Positions 34,491-42,247 of a stretch of DNA of 64,000 nucleotides are shown one piece after another. The stretch's first letter is position 1, and the number at the start of each line of letters is the position of its first letter. A program made the translations under genes and the position numbers. Location of the stretch: assembly GCA_018384375.1 (NCBI GenBank), contig JAHAYJ010000032.1:62001-126000 (forward strand), read 5' to 3'. This stretch comes from Lachnospiraceae bacterium (GTDB lineage: Bacteria; Bacillota; Clostridia; Lachnospirales; Lachnospiraceae). The notes beneath the pieces were generated by a model. The model saw nothing but the letters and a program-made list of their open reading frames with translations. It searched no databases and was not told where the DNA came from.

Positions 34491-34974
34491 ACAGCTTTTT
34501 CTGGGTGTATGGGGACTCTCCTTCGGATTGCTTTCGTCGGCAGGCGTATTTACGGTTCTGGCTTCTGTGGGATTGATTCCCCGGTTTGCGGGAAAGATGC
34601 ACGTAGCACGGAAAATTTTTACGCTGGAGGAAGCAGTGGTGCTTGGCACGCTGATCGGAGGGGCCTTCAGCGTTTATGCGGAAAGCCTTAAAATTGGTGA
34701 GTTTGTCTGCAAAAATCAGATATTCGGAGCAGGAACTGATGAGATCTATACTGTTATTGGAATGCTTTCGTTGAGTATAATGGGTTTTTTTGCAGGGATG
34801 TTTGTGGGGAGCCTTGCTTTTGCCATTGCTGAGATGCTCAACTCCATTCCTATTTTTGCCAGAAGAATCGGCTTCCGACATGGGCTTGGAATTTCAATTA
34901 CGGCCGCAGCATTGGGAAAGCTGCTTGGAAGTCTTCTGTATTTTTCGAAAGAAATATTTCTTTCCGGAATGTAA
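34480..34974 (+). CDS. spoVAB: Stage V sporulation protein AB
   Basis: A 164-residue membrane protein of five helices. ATG 34480 follows GGGAGGGAAAGAG, overlapping the spoVAA stop. Recognised by FLGVWGLSFGLLSSAGVFTVL, GLIPRFAGKMHVARKIFTLE and AEMLNSIPIFARRIGF. It acts with SpoVAA in DPA transport. An MFS transporter gene follows after 24 bases with its own ribosome site and could be in the same transcript. Confidence 0.9.
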   Translation: MFLRQLFLGVWGLSFGLLSSAGVFTVLASVGLIPRFAGKMHVARKIFTLEEAVVLGTLIGGAFSVYAESLKIGEFVCKNQIFGAGTDEIYTVIGMLSLSIMGFFAGMFVGSLAFAIAEMLNSIPIFARRIGFRHGLGISITAAALGKLLGSLLYFSKEIFLSGM

Positions 34975-34998
34975 CATGCAGGGAGAAAGGGGAATACG

Positions 34999-36222
34999 AT
35001 GAACACTTCGGGAAAAAATTTGACAGTGCGTTATGCATTGATACAGGGCTTTTATTGGATGGTCTATGGAAGCATTTCAGGCTTTGCCAGTGTATATTTA
35101 CTGGATTGCGGCTTTTCCAATACCCGGATCGGTATTATGATTGCCGCAGTAGGCGTCCTTTCGGCAATCTTACAGCCTGCTCTGGCAGGCTATGCTGATC
35201 AGCCGAAAAGTCTTTCTCTAAAAAGAATTATTTCTCTGCTGATGGGAGTCCAGGTGGCACTTGGAGGGCTGCTTTTGTTGACCTATCAAGGCTCTATATT
35301 GTTAACCGGTTTGTTTTACGGTTGCTGCCTGACGATCCTGCAGCTCCTCACCCCATTTGTGAATTCCCTTGGTATGGAGAGTATTAATCAAGGGAAACGA
35401 TTGAATTTTGGTGTTGCAAGAGGAATGGGATCCGTTGGATATGCGATTGTGGCGTATACATTAGGCGGTATCATTTCGGGAGCCGGAGCAATCGCTCTGC
35501 CGGCTTCTATCATGGTGCTCTCCGGAGCGCTGTTTATCAGCGTCTGCCTGTTCCCTTTTCGGAAACAGATAAAGGAATCCACAGAGAAAGCGGTAGAAAG
35601 CGGAAGCAGCCCGATTGCTTTTTTTAAAAACTATAAGAGATTTGGTGTGGTACTGGTCGGATGCACGTTGGTCTATATCAGCCATGCGCTGATTAACAGT
35701 TTTAATTTCCAGATTGTAGAAAGCAAGGGCGGCGGAAGCCGGGAGATGGGGATTGCCATTGCGATTGCTGCTTTTGTGGAAATGCCTACACTGTTTCTGT
35801 TCAGCTATATGTTGAAAAAGGTGAGGTGTGATATCTGGTTTCGGATTTCGGGGATCTTCTTTATGCTGAAAGCACTCGGCTCTCTTCTGGCACCCAATGT
35901 CCCTGTTTACTATGGTGTGCAGGTGTTTCAGATGCTTGGCTGGGGATTGATGACGGTATCATCCGTTTATTATGTGAATTCTATCATGGATGCGCGGGAT
36001 GCGATCAAGGGACAGGCTTATATGACGATGACCTATACCCTTGCCTGTGTGATTGGGGCATTGCTTGGAGGTGCTCTGATCGATCACAGCGGGGTAAACA
36101 GCATGCTTTGGGTTGCAACGGGCTCCGGAATAGCGGGTATGCTCATCATGCTTTTTGTGACAGAACGTCCGGGAAAGAAACCGGGAGCAGAGAAATCAGA
36201 TGCAACAGAGCTTGAAAAATAA
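34999..36222 (+). CDS. MFS transporter, LacY/MFS_1-like
   Basis: A 407-residue protein with twelve predicted membrane helices. GFYWMVYGSISGFASVYLLD, GFSNTRIGIMIA and the pattern GVARGMGSVGYAI are typical of the oligosaccharide/nucleoside H+ symporter branch (MFS_1-like). The substrate is unknown. Start after GGGAGAAAGGGGAATACG. It follows spoVAB by 24 bases and precedes a small unknown protein and RidA. Confidence 0.85.
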   Translation: MNTSGKNLTVRYALIQGFYWMVYGSISGFASVYLLDCGFSNTRIGIMIAAVGVLSAILQPALAGYADQPKSLSLKRIISLLMGVQVALGGLLLLTYQGSILLTGLFYGCCLTILQLLTPFVNSLGMESINQGKRLNFGVARGMGSVGYAIVAYTLGGIISGAGAIALPASIMVLSGALFISVCLFPFRKQIKESTEKAVESGSSPIAFFKNYKRFGVVLVGCTLVYISHALINSFNFQIVESKGGGSREMGIAIAIAAFVEMPTLFLFSYMLKKVRCDIWFRISGIFFMLKALGSLLAPNVPVYYGVQVFQMLGWGLMTVSSVYYVNSIMDARDAIKGQAYMTMTYTLACVIGALLGGALIDHSGVNSMLWVATGSGIAGMLIMLFVTERPGKKPGAEKSDATELEK

Positions 36223-36261
36223 GAAAGAGACGATTACAATAGTAGGAACGGAGGAATGCAC

Positions 36262-36492
36262 ATGAGAAAAATGGAGTTTAAAATGGAACGTCCGGGTCTT
36301 TTACAGGTTGGAGATGAGATCACAGTGACGGAGGGCGTGCTTCCCAGCAACTATTATTATACGATCGATCCTTCTCTGGCCATGTCAGGGAATTACCCGT
36401 TCCGAGAAAGGATGCTGGCCCGAAAGGGAAAGGTAGTGGATATCATTGAAAACGAACGGGGATTTTATGTGACGGCAGAGTTCGACGAATAA
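36262..36492 (+). CDS. Small conserved-type protein, unknown function
   Basis: A 76-residue protein. ATG 36262 is chosen because GGAGG lies 7 bases upstream; ATG 36256 would be too close. Sequence MRKMEFKMERPGLLQVGDEI, then SNYYYTIDPSLAMSGNYPF, then RMLARKGKVVDIIENERGFY. Many beta-strand-like segments suggest a compact barrel-like fold. No recognised domain. It lies 33 bases before ridA. Confidence 0.7.
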   Translation: MRKMEFKMERPGLLQVGDEITVTEGVLPSNYYYTIDPSLAMSGNYPFRERMLARKGKVVDIIENERGFYVTAEFDE

Positions 36493-36524
36493 AGAGGTGA
36501 CAATATAGAAATGGAGGATAAGTT

Positions 36525-36902
36525 ATGTTAACCAAAGTATCAACAACAAAAGCACCTGCAGCAATCGGACCCTATTCTCAGGGAATCCTTGCAAACGGAT
36601 TTCTGTTTGCATCAGGACAGATTCCGATCATTCCCGAAACCGGAGCGATTGCCGAGGGAGATATCACGGTCCAGGCGGAGCAGGTAATGAAGAATGTGGG
36701 CGAGATTTTAAAGGAAGCGGGCGCTGACTATGAAAGCGTTGTGAAGACAACCTGCTTTCTGGCAGAAATGTCTGATTTTGCAGCTTTTAACAGTATTTAT
36801 GAAAAATATTTTACCGGAAAGCCGGCAAGAAGCTGCGTAGCGGTGAAACAGCTTCCCAAGGATGTGCTTTGCGAAGTGGAAGTGATTGCGGTAGTAAAAT
36901 GA
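36525..36902 (+). CDS. ridA: RidA-family enamine/imine deaminase
   Basis: A 125-residue protein of the YjgF/RidA family, which hydrolyses reactive enamines formed by PLP enzymes such as threonine dehydratase. Family marks: APAAIGPYSQGILANG, FASGQIPIIPETG, VGEILKEAGADYESVVKTTCF and ARSCVAVKQLPKDVLCEVE with the conserved Arg that binds carboxylate. The start follows GGAGGATAAGTT. Its stop overlaps the shikimate kinase start (ATGA). Confidence 0.93.
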   Translation: MLTKVSTTKAPAAIGPYSQGILANGFLFASGQIPIIPETGAIAEGDITVQAEQVMKNVGEILKEAGADYESVVKTTCFLAEMSDFAAFNSIYEKYFTGKPARSCVAVKQLPKDVLCEVEVIAVVK

Positions 36903-37393
36903 AAAATGTAATTTTGATTGGGATGCCGGGATCGGGGAAAAGCACGGTGGGAGTTGTGCTTGCCAAGAAGCTGGGATATCAGTTTCTTGACAGTGACCTG
37001 GTCATTCAGGAAACATGCGGAAAACTGCTTTACCAGCTCATAGAGGAGAAAGGGGAAGCAGGTTTTCTTATGCTTGAAAATGAAATCAATGCTTCTCTTA
37101 CGGCGCAGAATACGGTGATTGCCACAGGAGGCAGTGCGGTTTACGGTAAGGAGGCGATGGCCCATTTTAGCAATATTGGGCAGATCGTGTATTTGCAGCT
37201 CCCTTATGAAGAACTTAAGGAGCGGTTGGGAGATCTGCATGAGAGAGGGGTTGTTCTGAAAAGGGGATACACCCTGCTTGACCTTTACGAGGAAAGGATC
37301 CCTTTGTATGAGAAATATGCGGATATCACAATTGATTGTAAGGGGAAAGGTATCAGACAGGTAGTGGAGGAGATTGCCGGAAGAATACAATAA
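36899..37393 (+). CDS. aroK: Shikimate kinase
   Basis: A 164-residue P-loop kinase that phosphorylates shikimate for aromatic amino acid synthesis. Walker A GMPGSGKST (8-16), then FLDSDLVIQE with the substrate-binding Asp, FLMLENEIN and VIATGGSAV. The start overlaps the ridA stop by four bases. It is slightly shorter than E. coli AroK but complete. The downstream transporter is 16 bases away. No other shikimate gene is in the window. Confidence 0.9.
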   Translation: MKNVILIGMPGSGKSTVGVVLAKKLGYQFLDSDLVIQETCGKLLYQLIEEKGEAGFLMLENEINASLTAQNTVIATGGSAVYGKEAMAHFSNIGQIVYLQLPYEELKERLGDLHERGVVLKRGYTLLDLYEERIPLYEKYADITIDCKGKGIRQVVEEIAGRIQ

Positions 37394-37409
37394 GGAAATG
37401 AGGAGACAA

Positions 37410-38303
37410 ATGAAAAAAGTATCTTTGAAAAGCAGCTTTTTGTTATTTTTGGCGGCATCCATCTGGGGAGTTGCCTTTGTAGCACAGAGCGTTGGAATGG
37501 ATTATATGGGCCCCTTTTCTTTTAACGGGGCAAGGTTTCTGATGGGAAGTGCGGTTCTGCTTCCGCTGGTGCTTGTTCGCAGGAAGAAGGACCGGGAAAA
37601 GCATGTGGAGAGGGCAGGGCTTAAAATCACACTACTGGGAGGCTGCTGCTGCGGTTTGGCACTCTGCGCTGCTGCACTTTGTCAACAGATCGGAATTATG
37701 TATACAACGGTAGGTAAAGCAGGATTTATCACGACCCTGTATATTATCATTGTTCCTATTTTGGGAATTTTTCTGAAAAAAAAGGTGCCCGGGAGGGTCT
37801 GGATTGGGGCGGTGATCGCGGCATTTGGCATGTATCTTCTTTGCATGAGTGAAAAATTTTCCTTGAGCAAGGGCGATACCTATGTGTTTATCTGTGCGAT
37901 CCTTTTTGCGGTACATATACTGGTAATTGATTATTTTGCTCCCAAGGCAGATTGTGTGGAGCTTTCCTGTCTGCAATTTTTGACAGCAGGGATCATTTGC
38001 AGCATCCTTGCACTCATTTTGGAGAAGCCTCAGATTTCCAACTTTATTGACGGCATCATTCCTCTCGCCTATGCGGGAATCATGTCAAGCGGCGTGGCAT
38101 ACACCTTGCAGGTGGTTGGGCAGAAGGATTCCGATCCTACGGTGGCATCTCTGATCTTGTCGCTGGAATCTGTTGTCTCCATGCTGGCCGGCTGGGTGAT
38201 CTTAGGACAGGCACTGAGCGGGAGAGAACTGCTTGGCTGTGCATTGGTTTTCGGAGCAGTGATTCTGGTGCAGCTTCCAGTGGGAGAAAAACAGAAGGAA
38301 TGA
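37410..38303 (+). CDS. EamA/DMT-family transporter
   Basis: A 297-residue protein with ten membrane helices in two EamA repeats: SFLLFLAASIWGVAFVAQSV, PFSFNGARFLMGS, and PLAYAGIMSSGVAYTLQVVG, DPTVASLILSLESVVSML. ATG 37410 follows GAGGAGACAA. Members export amino acids or metabolites; the substrate is unknown. It is between aroK and a metallo-beta-lactamase-fold gene (6-base gap). Confidence 0.88.
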   Translation: MKKVSLKSSFLLFLAASIWGVAFVAQSVGMDYMGPFSFNGARFLMGSAVLLPLVLVRRKKDREKHVERAGLKITLLGGCCCGLALCAAALCQQIGIMYTTVGKAGFITTLYIIIVPILGIFLKKKVPGRVWIGAVIAAFGMYLLCMSEKFSLSKGDTYVFICAILFAVHILVIDYFAPKADCVELSCLQFLTAGIICSILALILEKPQISNFIDGIIPLAYAGIMSSGVAYTLQVVGQKDSDPTVASLILSLESVVSMLAGWVILGQALSGRELLGCALVFGAVILVQLPVGEKQKE

Positions 38304-38309
38304 GAAAAT

Positions 38310-39068
38310 ATGATTCGGGTAACTTATCTTTATCACAGCGGTTTTGCTGTAGAGCTTGACCGGCATCTGCTGGTATTTGACTATTATCGCGGAGAACTTC
38401 CGGCAGTGCCCGCGGGAAAGCAGCTGATCATTTTTGCAAGCCATAAGCATCAGGATCATTTTCAACTGCCGGTACTTAAATGGGGAGAAACGCATTCCCC
38501 AAATGCCAGTTATTTTTTTGGGAATGATATTAAATTGAACGAAGCCTATCTTGCCAAAAAGGGTTTAAATCCGGAACTGCTTGAAAGAACAGTGCGGATG
38601 CATCCGGGAGAGTGCTTCGAACTTCCGGAAAAGCTCCGGGTGGAGGCACTGCGTTCTACAGATACAGGTGTTGCCTTTTTGGTGCAGGTGGAGGGAATAT
38701 CCATTTATCATGCGGGAGATCTGAACCACTGGTACTGGAAAGAGGAGACAAAAAGCTGGAATGACCGGATGGAACAGGATTACCATGCAGAAATTGACCG
38801 GATTGCAGGACGGCATTTTCATCTTGCCTTTGTGCCTCTTGATCCGAGGCTTTCTGACGGTTATCATTTGGGACTAGATTATTTTCTTGAAAAAACAGAG
38901 GCGGATCATATCTTTCCCATGCACATGTGGGAGGATTATCAGATCATTCAAAGCTACAAAAAGACTCCTTTCGGAAGGCGATTTGCAGGAAAGATCGAGG
39001 ATGTGTCGGAGAAAAAGAAAGAATTTATGATCAATTCCGATTCATTACACTCTGGGAATGAAAAGTGA
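38310..39068 (+). CDS. Metallo-beta-lactamase-fold hydrolase
   Basis: A 252-residue protein with SHKHQDHF (HxHxDH at 45-50), YHAGDLNHWYW and the later HMWEDYQI. Resembles UlaG-like/beta-CASP-lacking MBL proteins of clostridia. The metal-binding motif is intact; the substrate is unknown. Start after GAGAAAAT, six bases after the transporter stop. Its last codons (SDSLHSGNEK) overlap the spoVAE promoter. Confidence 0.82.
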   Translation: MIRVTYLYHSGFAVELDRHLLVFDYYRGELPAVPAGKQLIIFASHKHQDHFQLPVLKWGETHSPNASYFFGNDIKLNEAYLAKKGLNPELLERTVRMHPGECFELPEKLRVEALRSTDTGVAFLVQVEGISIYHAGDLNHWYWKEETKSWNDRMEQDYHAEIDRIAGRHFHLAFVPLDPRLSDGYHLGLDYFLEKTEADHIFPMHMWEDYQIIQSYKKTPFGRRFAGKIEDVSEKKKEFMINSDSLHSGNEK

Positions 39069-39085
39069 AATCTGTGTACATAATA
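39055..39085 (+). promoter_or_regulatory. Sigma-G-like promoter of spoVAE
   Basis: GGAATG (39055-39060), 18-bp spacer, CATAATA (39079-39085). A CGGCAT/ATGCCG hairpin lies in the leader before AAAGGAGG. Confidence 0.55.
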
Positions 39086-39129
39086 ATCCATGAAAACAAT
39101 CCGGCATAAATGCCGTAAAGGAGGTTGTC

Positions 39130-39486
39130 ATGAATTATTTTAATGCATTCTGGGTGGGTGGACTGATTTGTGCACTGGTTCAGATTTTAATGGAAAAGAC
39201 GAAAATGATGCCGGGAAGGATCATGGTGCTTCTGGTATGTCTTGGATCCCTGATCAGCGCTTTTAACTGGTATCAGCCCTTTGTGGATTTTGCAGGGGCG
39301 GGAGCTTCCGTACCGCTTCTTGGCTTTGGCAATGTATTGATGAAGGGGGTAAAGGAAGCCGTGGATCAGGAGGGGTTCATGGGGCTTTTTACCGGCGGTT
39401 TTAAGGCAGGAGCGGTGGGAACCTCAGCGGCTTTGATTTTTGGCTATCTGGCAAGTCTTTTCTTCAATCCCAAGATGAAAAAGTAG
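39130..39486 (+). CDS. spoVAE: Stage V sporulation protein AE
   Basis: A 118-residue membrane protein with four helices. YFNAFWVGGLICALVQILM, KTKMMPGRIMVLLVCLGS and the SpoVAC/AE common motif YQPFVDFAGAGASVPLLGFG, then MKGVKEAVDQEGFMGLFTGG are diagnostic. It completes the core SpoVA set (AA, AB, AC, AD, AE) in 13 kb. The start follows AAAGGAGGTTGTC. No spoVAF was seen. Confidence 0.93.
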   Translation: MNYFNAFWVGGLICALVQILMEKTKMMPGRIMVLLVCLGSLISAFNWYQPFVDFAGAGASVPLLGFGNVLMKGVKEAVDQEGFMGLFTGGFKAGAVGTSAALIFGYLASLFFNPKMKK

Positions 39487-39574
39487 TGGAACAGATGCGG
39501 TATAATGCGATATACTTAAGAAAGAATGTTCCTGCACTGCAAAAGGCGGGGCAGGGAAATAAAGAGGTTACAAT

Positions 39575-41362
39575 ATGATACGGGAAAGACTGGAGCAATT
39601 GCGTAAAAGCATGAAAGAAGCCGGAATAGACTGCTATCTGATTCCGACATCGGACTATCATGACAGTGAATATGTCAGCAGCTTTTTTATGGTGAGAAAA
39701 TATTTCAGCGGCTTTACAGGCTCTGCCGGTACGCTGGTGGTGACGGAGGGTGAGGCCGCTCTTTTTACGGATGGCAGATACTTTATTCAGGCGGGGAAGG
39801 AGCTCGCAGGCTCCGGCATTCTGCTGATGAAGATGGGAGAGCCGGGGGTGCCGACGCTTAAGGAGTATCTGGAAACACACCTTCTTAAGGGACAGTGTCT
39901 CGGATTTGACGGCAGAGTGGTTAAGGCAGACGAGGCCGGAAGCTTCGAGGAAATTCTGAAAAAGAAAAGGGGACGTTTGTGCTGGAAGCTTGATCTTGCA
40001 GAAGAAATCTGGACGGATCGCCCGCCGTTGATTCATCATCCCGCTTTTTTGCTTCAGGAATGCTACAGCGGCCTTGGTACAGAAGAAAAACTTAAGCGGG
40101 TGCGGGAGAAAATGGAAGCAGAGGGAGCGGACATCCATCTGCTTACCTCCCTTGATGATATTGCCTGGCTTCTCAATCTGCGGGGCAGCGATGTAGAGTA
40201 TTGCCCTGTGGTTCTTGCCTATGCGGTAATAACGATGGAACAGGTACTCCTTTTTACAGGAGAAGGAATTTTCAAAGCTGAGGACAGCTGCAGGCTTTAT
40301 GAGGACGGTGTGGAGCTTTGCCCTTATGATGACTTTTATCCCTATCTTTCCAAGATTCACGGGAAGAGAGTACTCCTGTGTGAGGGAAGAGTGAGCTGTC
40401 GCCTGATGAAGGAGCTTTCAGAAGATGTGACGGTGATTGACCGGCCTAATCCCACGACGCTCATGAAGGCAGTGAAAAATCCGGTTGAGATAGAGAACCT
40501 GCGGACAGCCCATCTGAAGGATGGAATTGCGGTTACAAGATTTTTATACTGGTTAAAGACCAATATCGGGAAGCTTCCGATAACTGAGGTCAGTGCAGCA
40601 AAGCAGCTGGAAATATTCAGAAGACAGCAGGAGCATTTTCTGGAACCCAGCTTTGAAACCATCTGCGCCTATGGCAGCAACGGGGCAATCATCCATTACA
40701 GCGCTTTGCCGGAGGACTGTGCCGAGCTTAAGGAAGAGGGGCTTGTTATGGTGGACAGTGGCGGACACTATCTGGAGGGCTCTACAGATGTGACAAGAAC
40801 CATTGCATTAGGTCCGGTGAGCGAGGAGGAAAAGCGTCACTATACACTGGTGCTTCGCGCCATGCTGAACCTGAAGAGCTGTGTGTTTCTTCACGGATGC
40901 CGGGGAATCAATCTGGATATCAAGGCAAGAGAGGTACTCTGGGAGCAGGGACTTGACTATAAACACGGAACCGGTCATGGGGTAGGCTATCTTATGAACG
41001 TTCATGAGGGACCGAATAGCTTCCGGTGGAAGCTGATGCCTGATTACCAGGATAATGCAGTGCTGGAGGAAGGAATGGTGACCACGGATGAGCCGGGAAT
41101 CTATATAGAGGGAAGTCATGGAATCAGAATCGAAAATGAACTGCTTTGCCGAAAGGGGGAGCAGAATGCATACGGACAATTTATGTACTTTGAGGATCTG
41201 ACCTGTGTGCCCATCGATCTTGACAGTGTGGAGATTTCCCTGTTGGAAAAGCGGGACAGGCAGAGGCTGAACGAATATCACAGACAGGTTTACGAAAAGC
41301 TGGCACCTTACTTCACAGGTGAGGAGCTTGCATGGCTTAGGGAAGCTACCAGAGAAATTTAG
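39575..41362 (+). CDS. M24-family Xaa-Pro aminopeptidase (aminopeptidase P)
   Basis: A 595-residue metallopeptidase, longer than bacterial PepQ/PepP and like the three-domain eukaryotic-type aminopeptidase P. Two creatinase-like N-terminal domains precede the pita-bread domain with all metal ligands: VDSGGHYLEGSTDVTRT, HGTGHGVGYLMNVHEG, TTDEPGIYIEGSHGIRIENE. It removes N-terminal residues before proline from peptides. Cytoplasmic, no signal peptide. The start follows AAAGAGGTTACAAT. The HAD phosphatase gene follows 12 bases downstream. Confidence 0.93.
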   Translation: MIRERLEQLRKSMKEAGIDCYLIPTSDYHDSEYVSSFFMVRKYFSGFTGSAGTLVVTEGEAALFTDGRYFIQAGKELAGSGILLMKMGEPGVPTLKEYLETHLLKGQCLGFDGRVVKADEAGSFEEILKKKRGRLCWKLDLAEEIWTDRPPLIHHPAFLLQECYSGLGTEEKLKRVREKMEAEGADIHLLTSLDDIAWLLNLRGSDVEYCPVVLAYAVITMEQVLLFTGEGIFKAEDSCRLYEDGVELCPYDDFYPYLSKIHGKRVLLCEGRVSCRLMKELSEDVTVIDRPNPTTLMKAVKNPVEIENLRTAHLKDGIAVTRFLYWLKTNIGKLPITEVSAAKQLEIFRRQQEHFLEPSFETICAYGSNGAIIHYSALPEDCAELKEEGLVMVDSGGHYLEGSTDVTRTIALGPVSEEEKRHYTLVLRAMLNLKSCVFLHGCRGINLDIKAREVLWEQGLDYKHGTGHGVGYLMNVHEGPNSFRWKLMPDYQDNAVLEEGMVTTDEPGIYIEGSHGIRIENELLCRKGEQNAYGQFMYFEDLTCVPIDLDSVEISLLEKRDRQRLNEYHRQVYEKLAPYFTGEELAWLREATREI

Positions 41363-41374
41363 GGGAGAAAACAA

Positions 41375-42190
41375 ATGATACCAAAGATCAATACGGACAA
41401 AGAAAAAATTTTGGAGAAGATTGCGTGTTTTGCCCTTGATATGGATGGAACGGTCTATCTTGGTGAGAGATGGATCGAGGGAGCAAGGGATTTTTTGAAT
41501 GCGGTGGAGGAAGCCGGAAAGAAATATGTGTTTCTGACTAATAATTCCTCCAAAAATCCCCAGGCATATGTGGAAAAGCTGGGAAGGATGGGGCTTTCCA
41601 TCGATCTTGATAAGATCGTGACATCCGGGCAGGCGACCATCGACTATCTAAAGCGAAATTTCAGCGGGAAAAAAGTGTATCTTTTGGGAAATGAACTGCT
41701 GAAGGAGGAGTTTGAGGAGGAAGGAATCAGCCTCAGTGAACAGGCACCGGAGGTAGTGGTAGTAGGCTTTGACACAACACTCACGTATGAGAAATTATGC
41801 AGGGTGTGCGATCTTGTCAGGGAAGGACTTCCTTATCTTTCCACGCATCCGGACTTTAACTGTCCCACAGAAACCGGCTTTATCCCTGATGCGGGGGCAA
41901 TTCATGCATTCATTCATGCATCGGCATTCCGATATCCGGATCACATCATCGGGAAACCAAACGGAGATATCATGGATTATCTTGCGCGCCGGGCAGGTGT
42001 TTCCAAGGAGGAGACTGCCATGGTGGGGGACCGGTTGTATACAGATGTGGCAGCAGGGGTAAATAACGGATATACGGGGATTCTGGTACTGAGTGGAGAG
42101 GCCGGCATGGAGGATGTGAAAAAATCGGATGTGATCCCCCATCTGATCTTTTCCTCCGTGAAGGAAATGATTCCGTATCTGCATGGATAG
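41375..42190 (+). CDS. HAD-IIA phosphatase, NagD-like
   Basis: A 271-residue phosphatase with all four HAD motifs: ALDMDGTVYLGERW (nucleophile Asp), FLTNNSSKNP, GKPNGDIMDYL (Lys) and MVGDRLYTDVAAG. The C2 cap type places it with NagD/p-nitrophenyl phosphatases and phosphoglycolate-like enzymes; the physiological substrate is not certain. It ends in a 15-bp inverted repeat that includes its stop codon. Start after GGGGAGAAAACAA. Confidence 0.9.
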   Translation: MIPKINTDKEKILEKIACFALDMDGTVYLGERWIEGARDFLNAVEEAGKKYVFLTNNSSKNPQAYVEKLGRMGLSIDLDKIVTSGQATIDYLKRNFSGKKVYLLGNELLKEEFEEEGISLSEQAPEVVVVGFDTTLTYEKLCRVCDLVREGLPYLSTHPDFNCPTETGFIPDAGAIHAFIHASAFRYPDHIIGKPNGDIMDYLARRAGVSKEETAMVGDRLYTDVAAGVNNGYTGILVLSGEAGMEDVKKSDVIPHLIFSSVKEMIPYLHG

Positions 42191-42208
42191 TCTTATCCAT
42201 GCAGATAC
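42175..42208 (+). terminator. Perfect 15-bp stem-loop across the stop codon of the HAD gene
   Basis: GTATCTGCATGGATA (42175-42189) pairs perfectly with TATCCATGCAGATAC (42194-42208), loop GTCT. TAG is 42188-42190. Only TT follows, so it terminates weakly or protects the mRNA end. It lies 40 bases before addB. Confidence 0.65.
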
Positions 42209-42247
42209 TTAAAAAGAGGATATACAATTCTGATGTAAGGAGTAACT

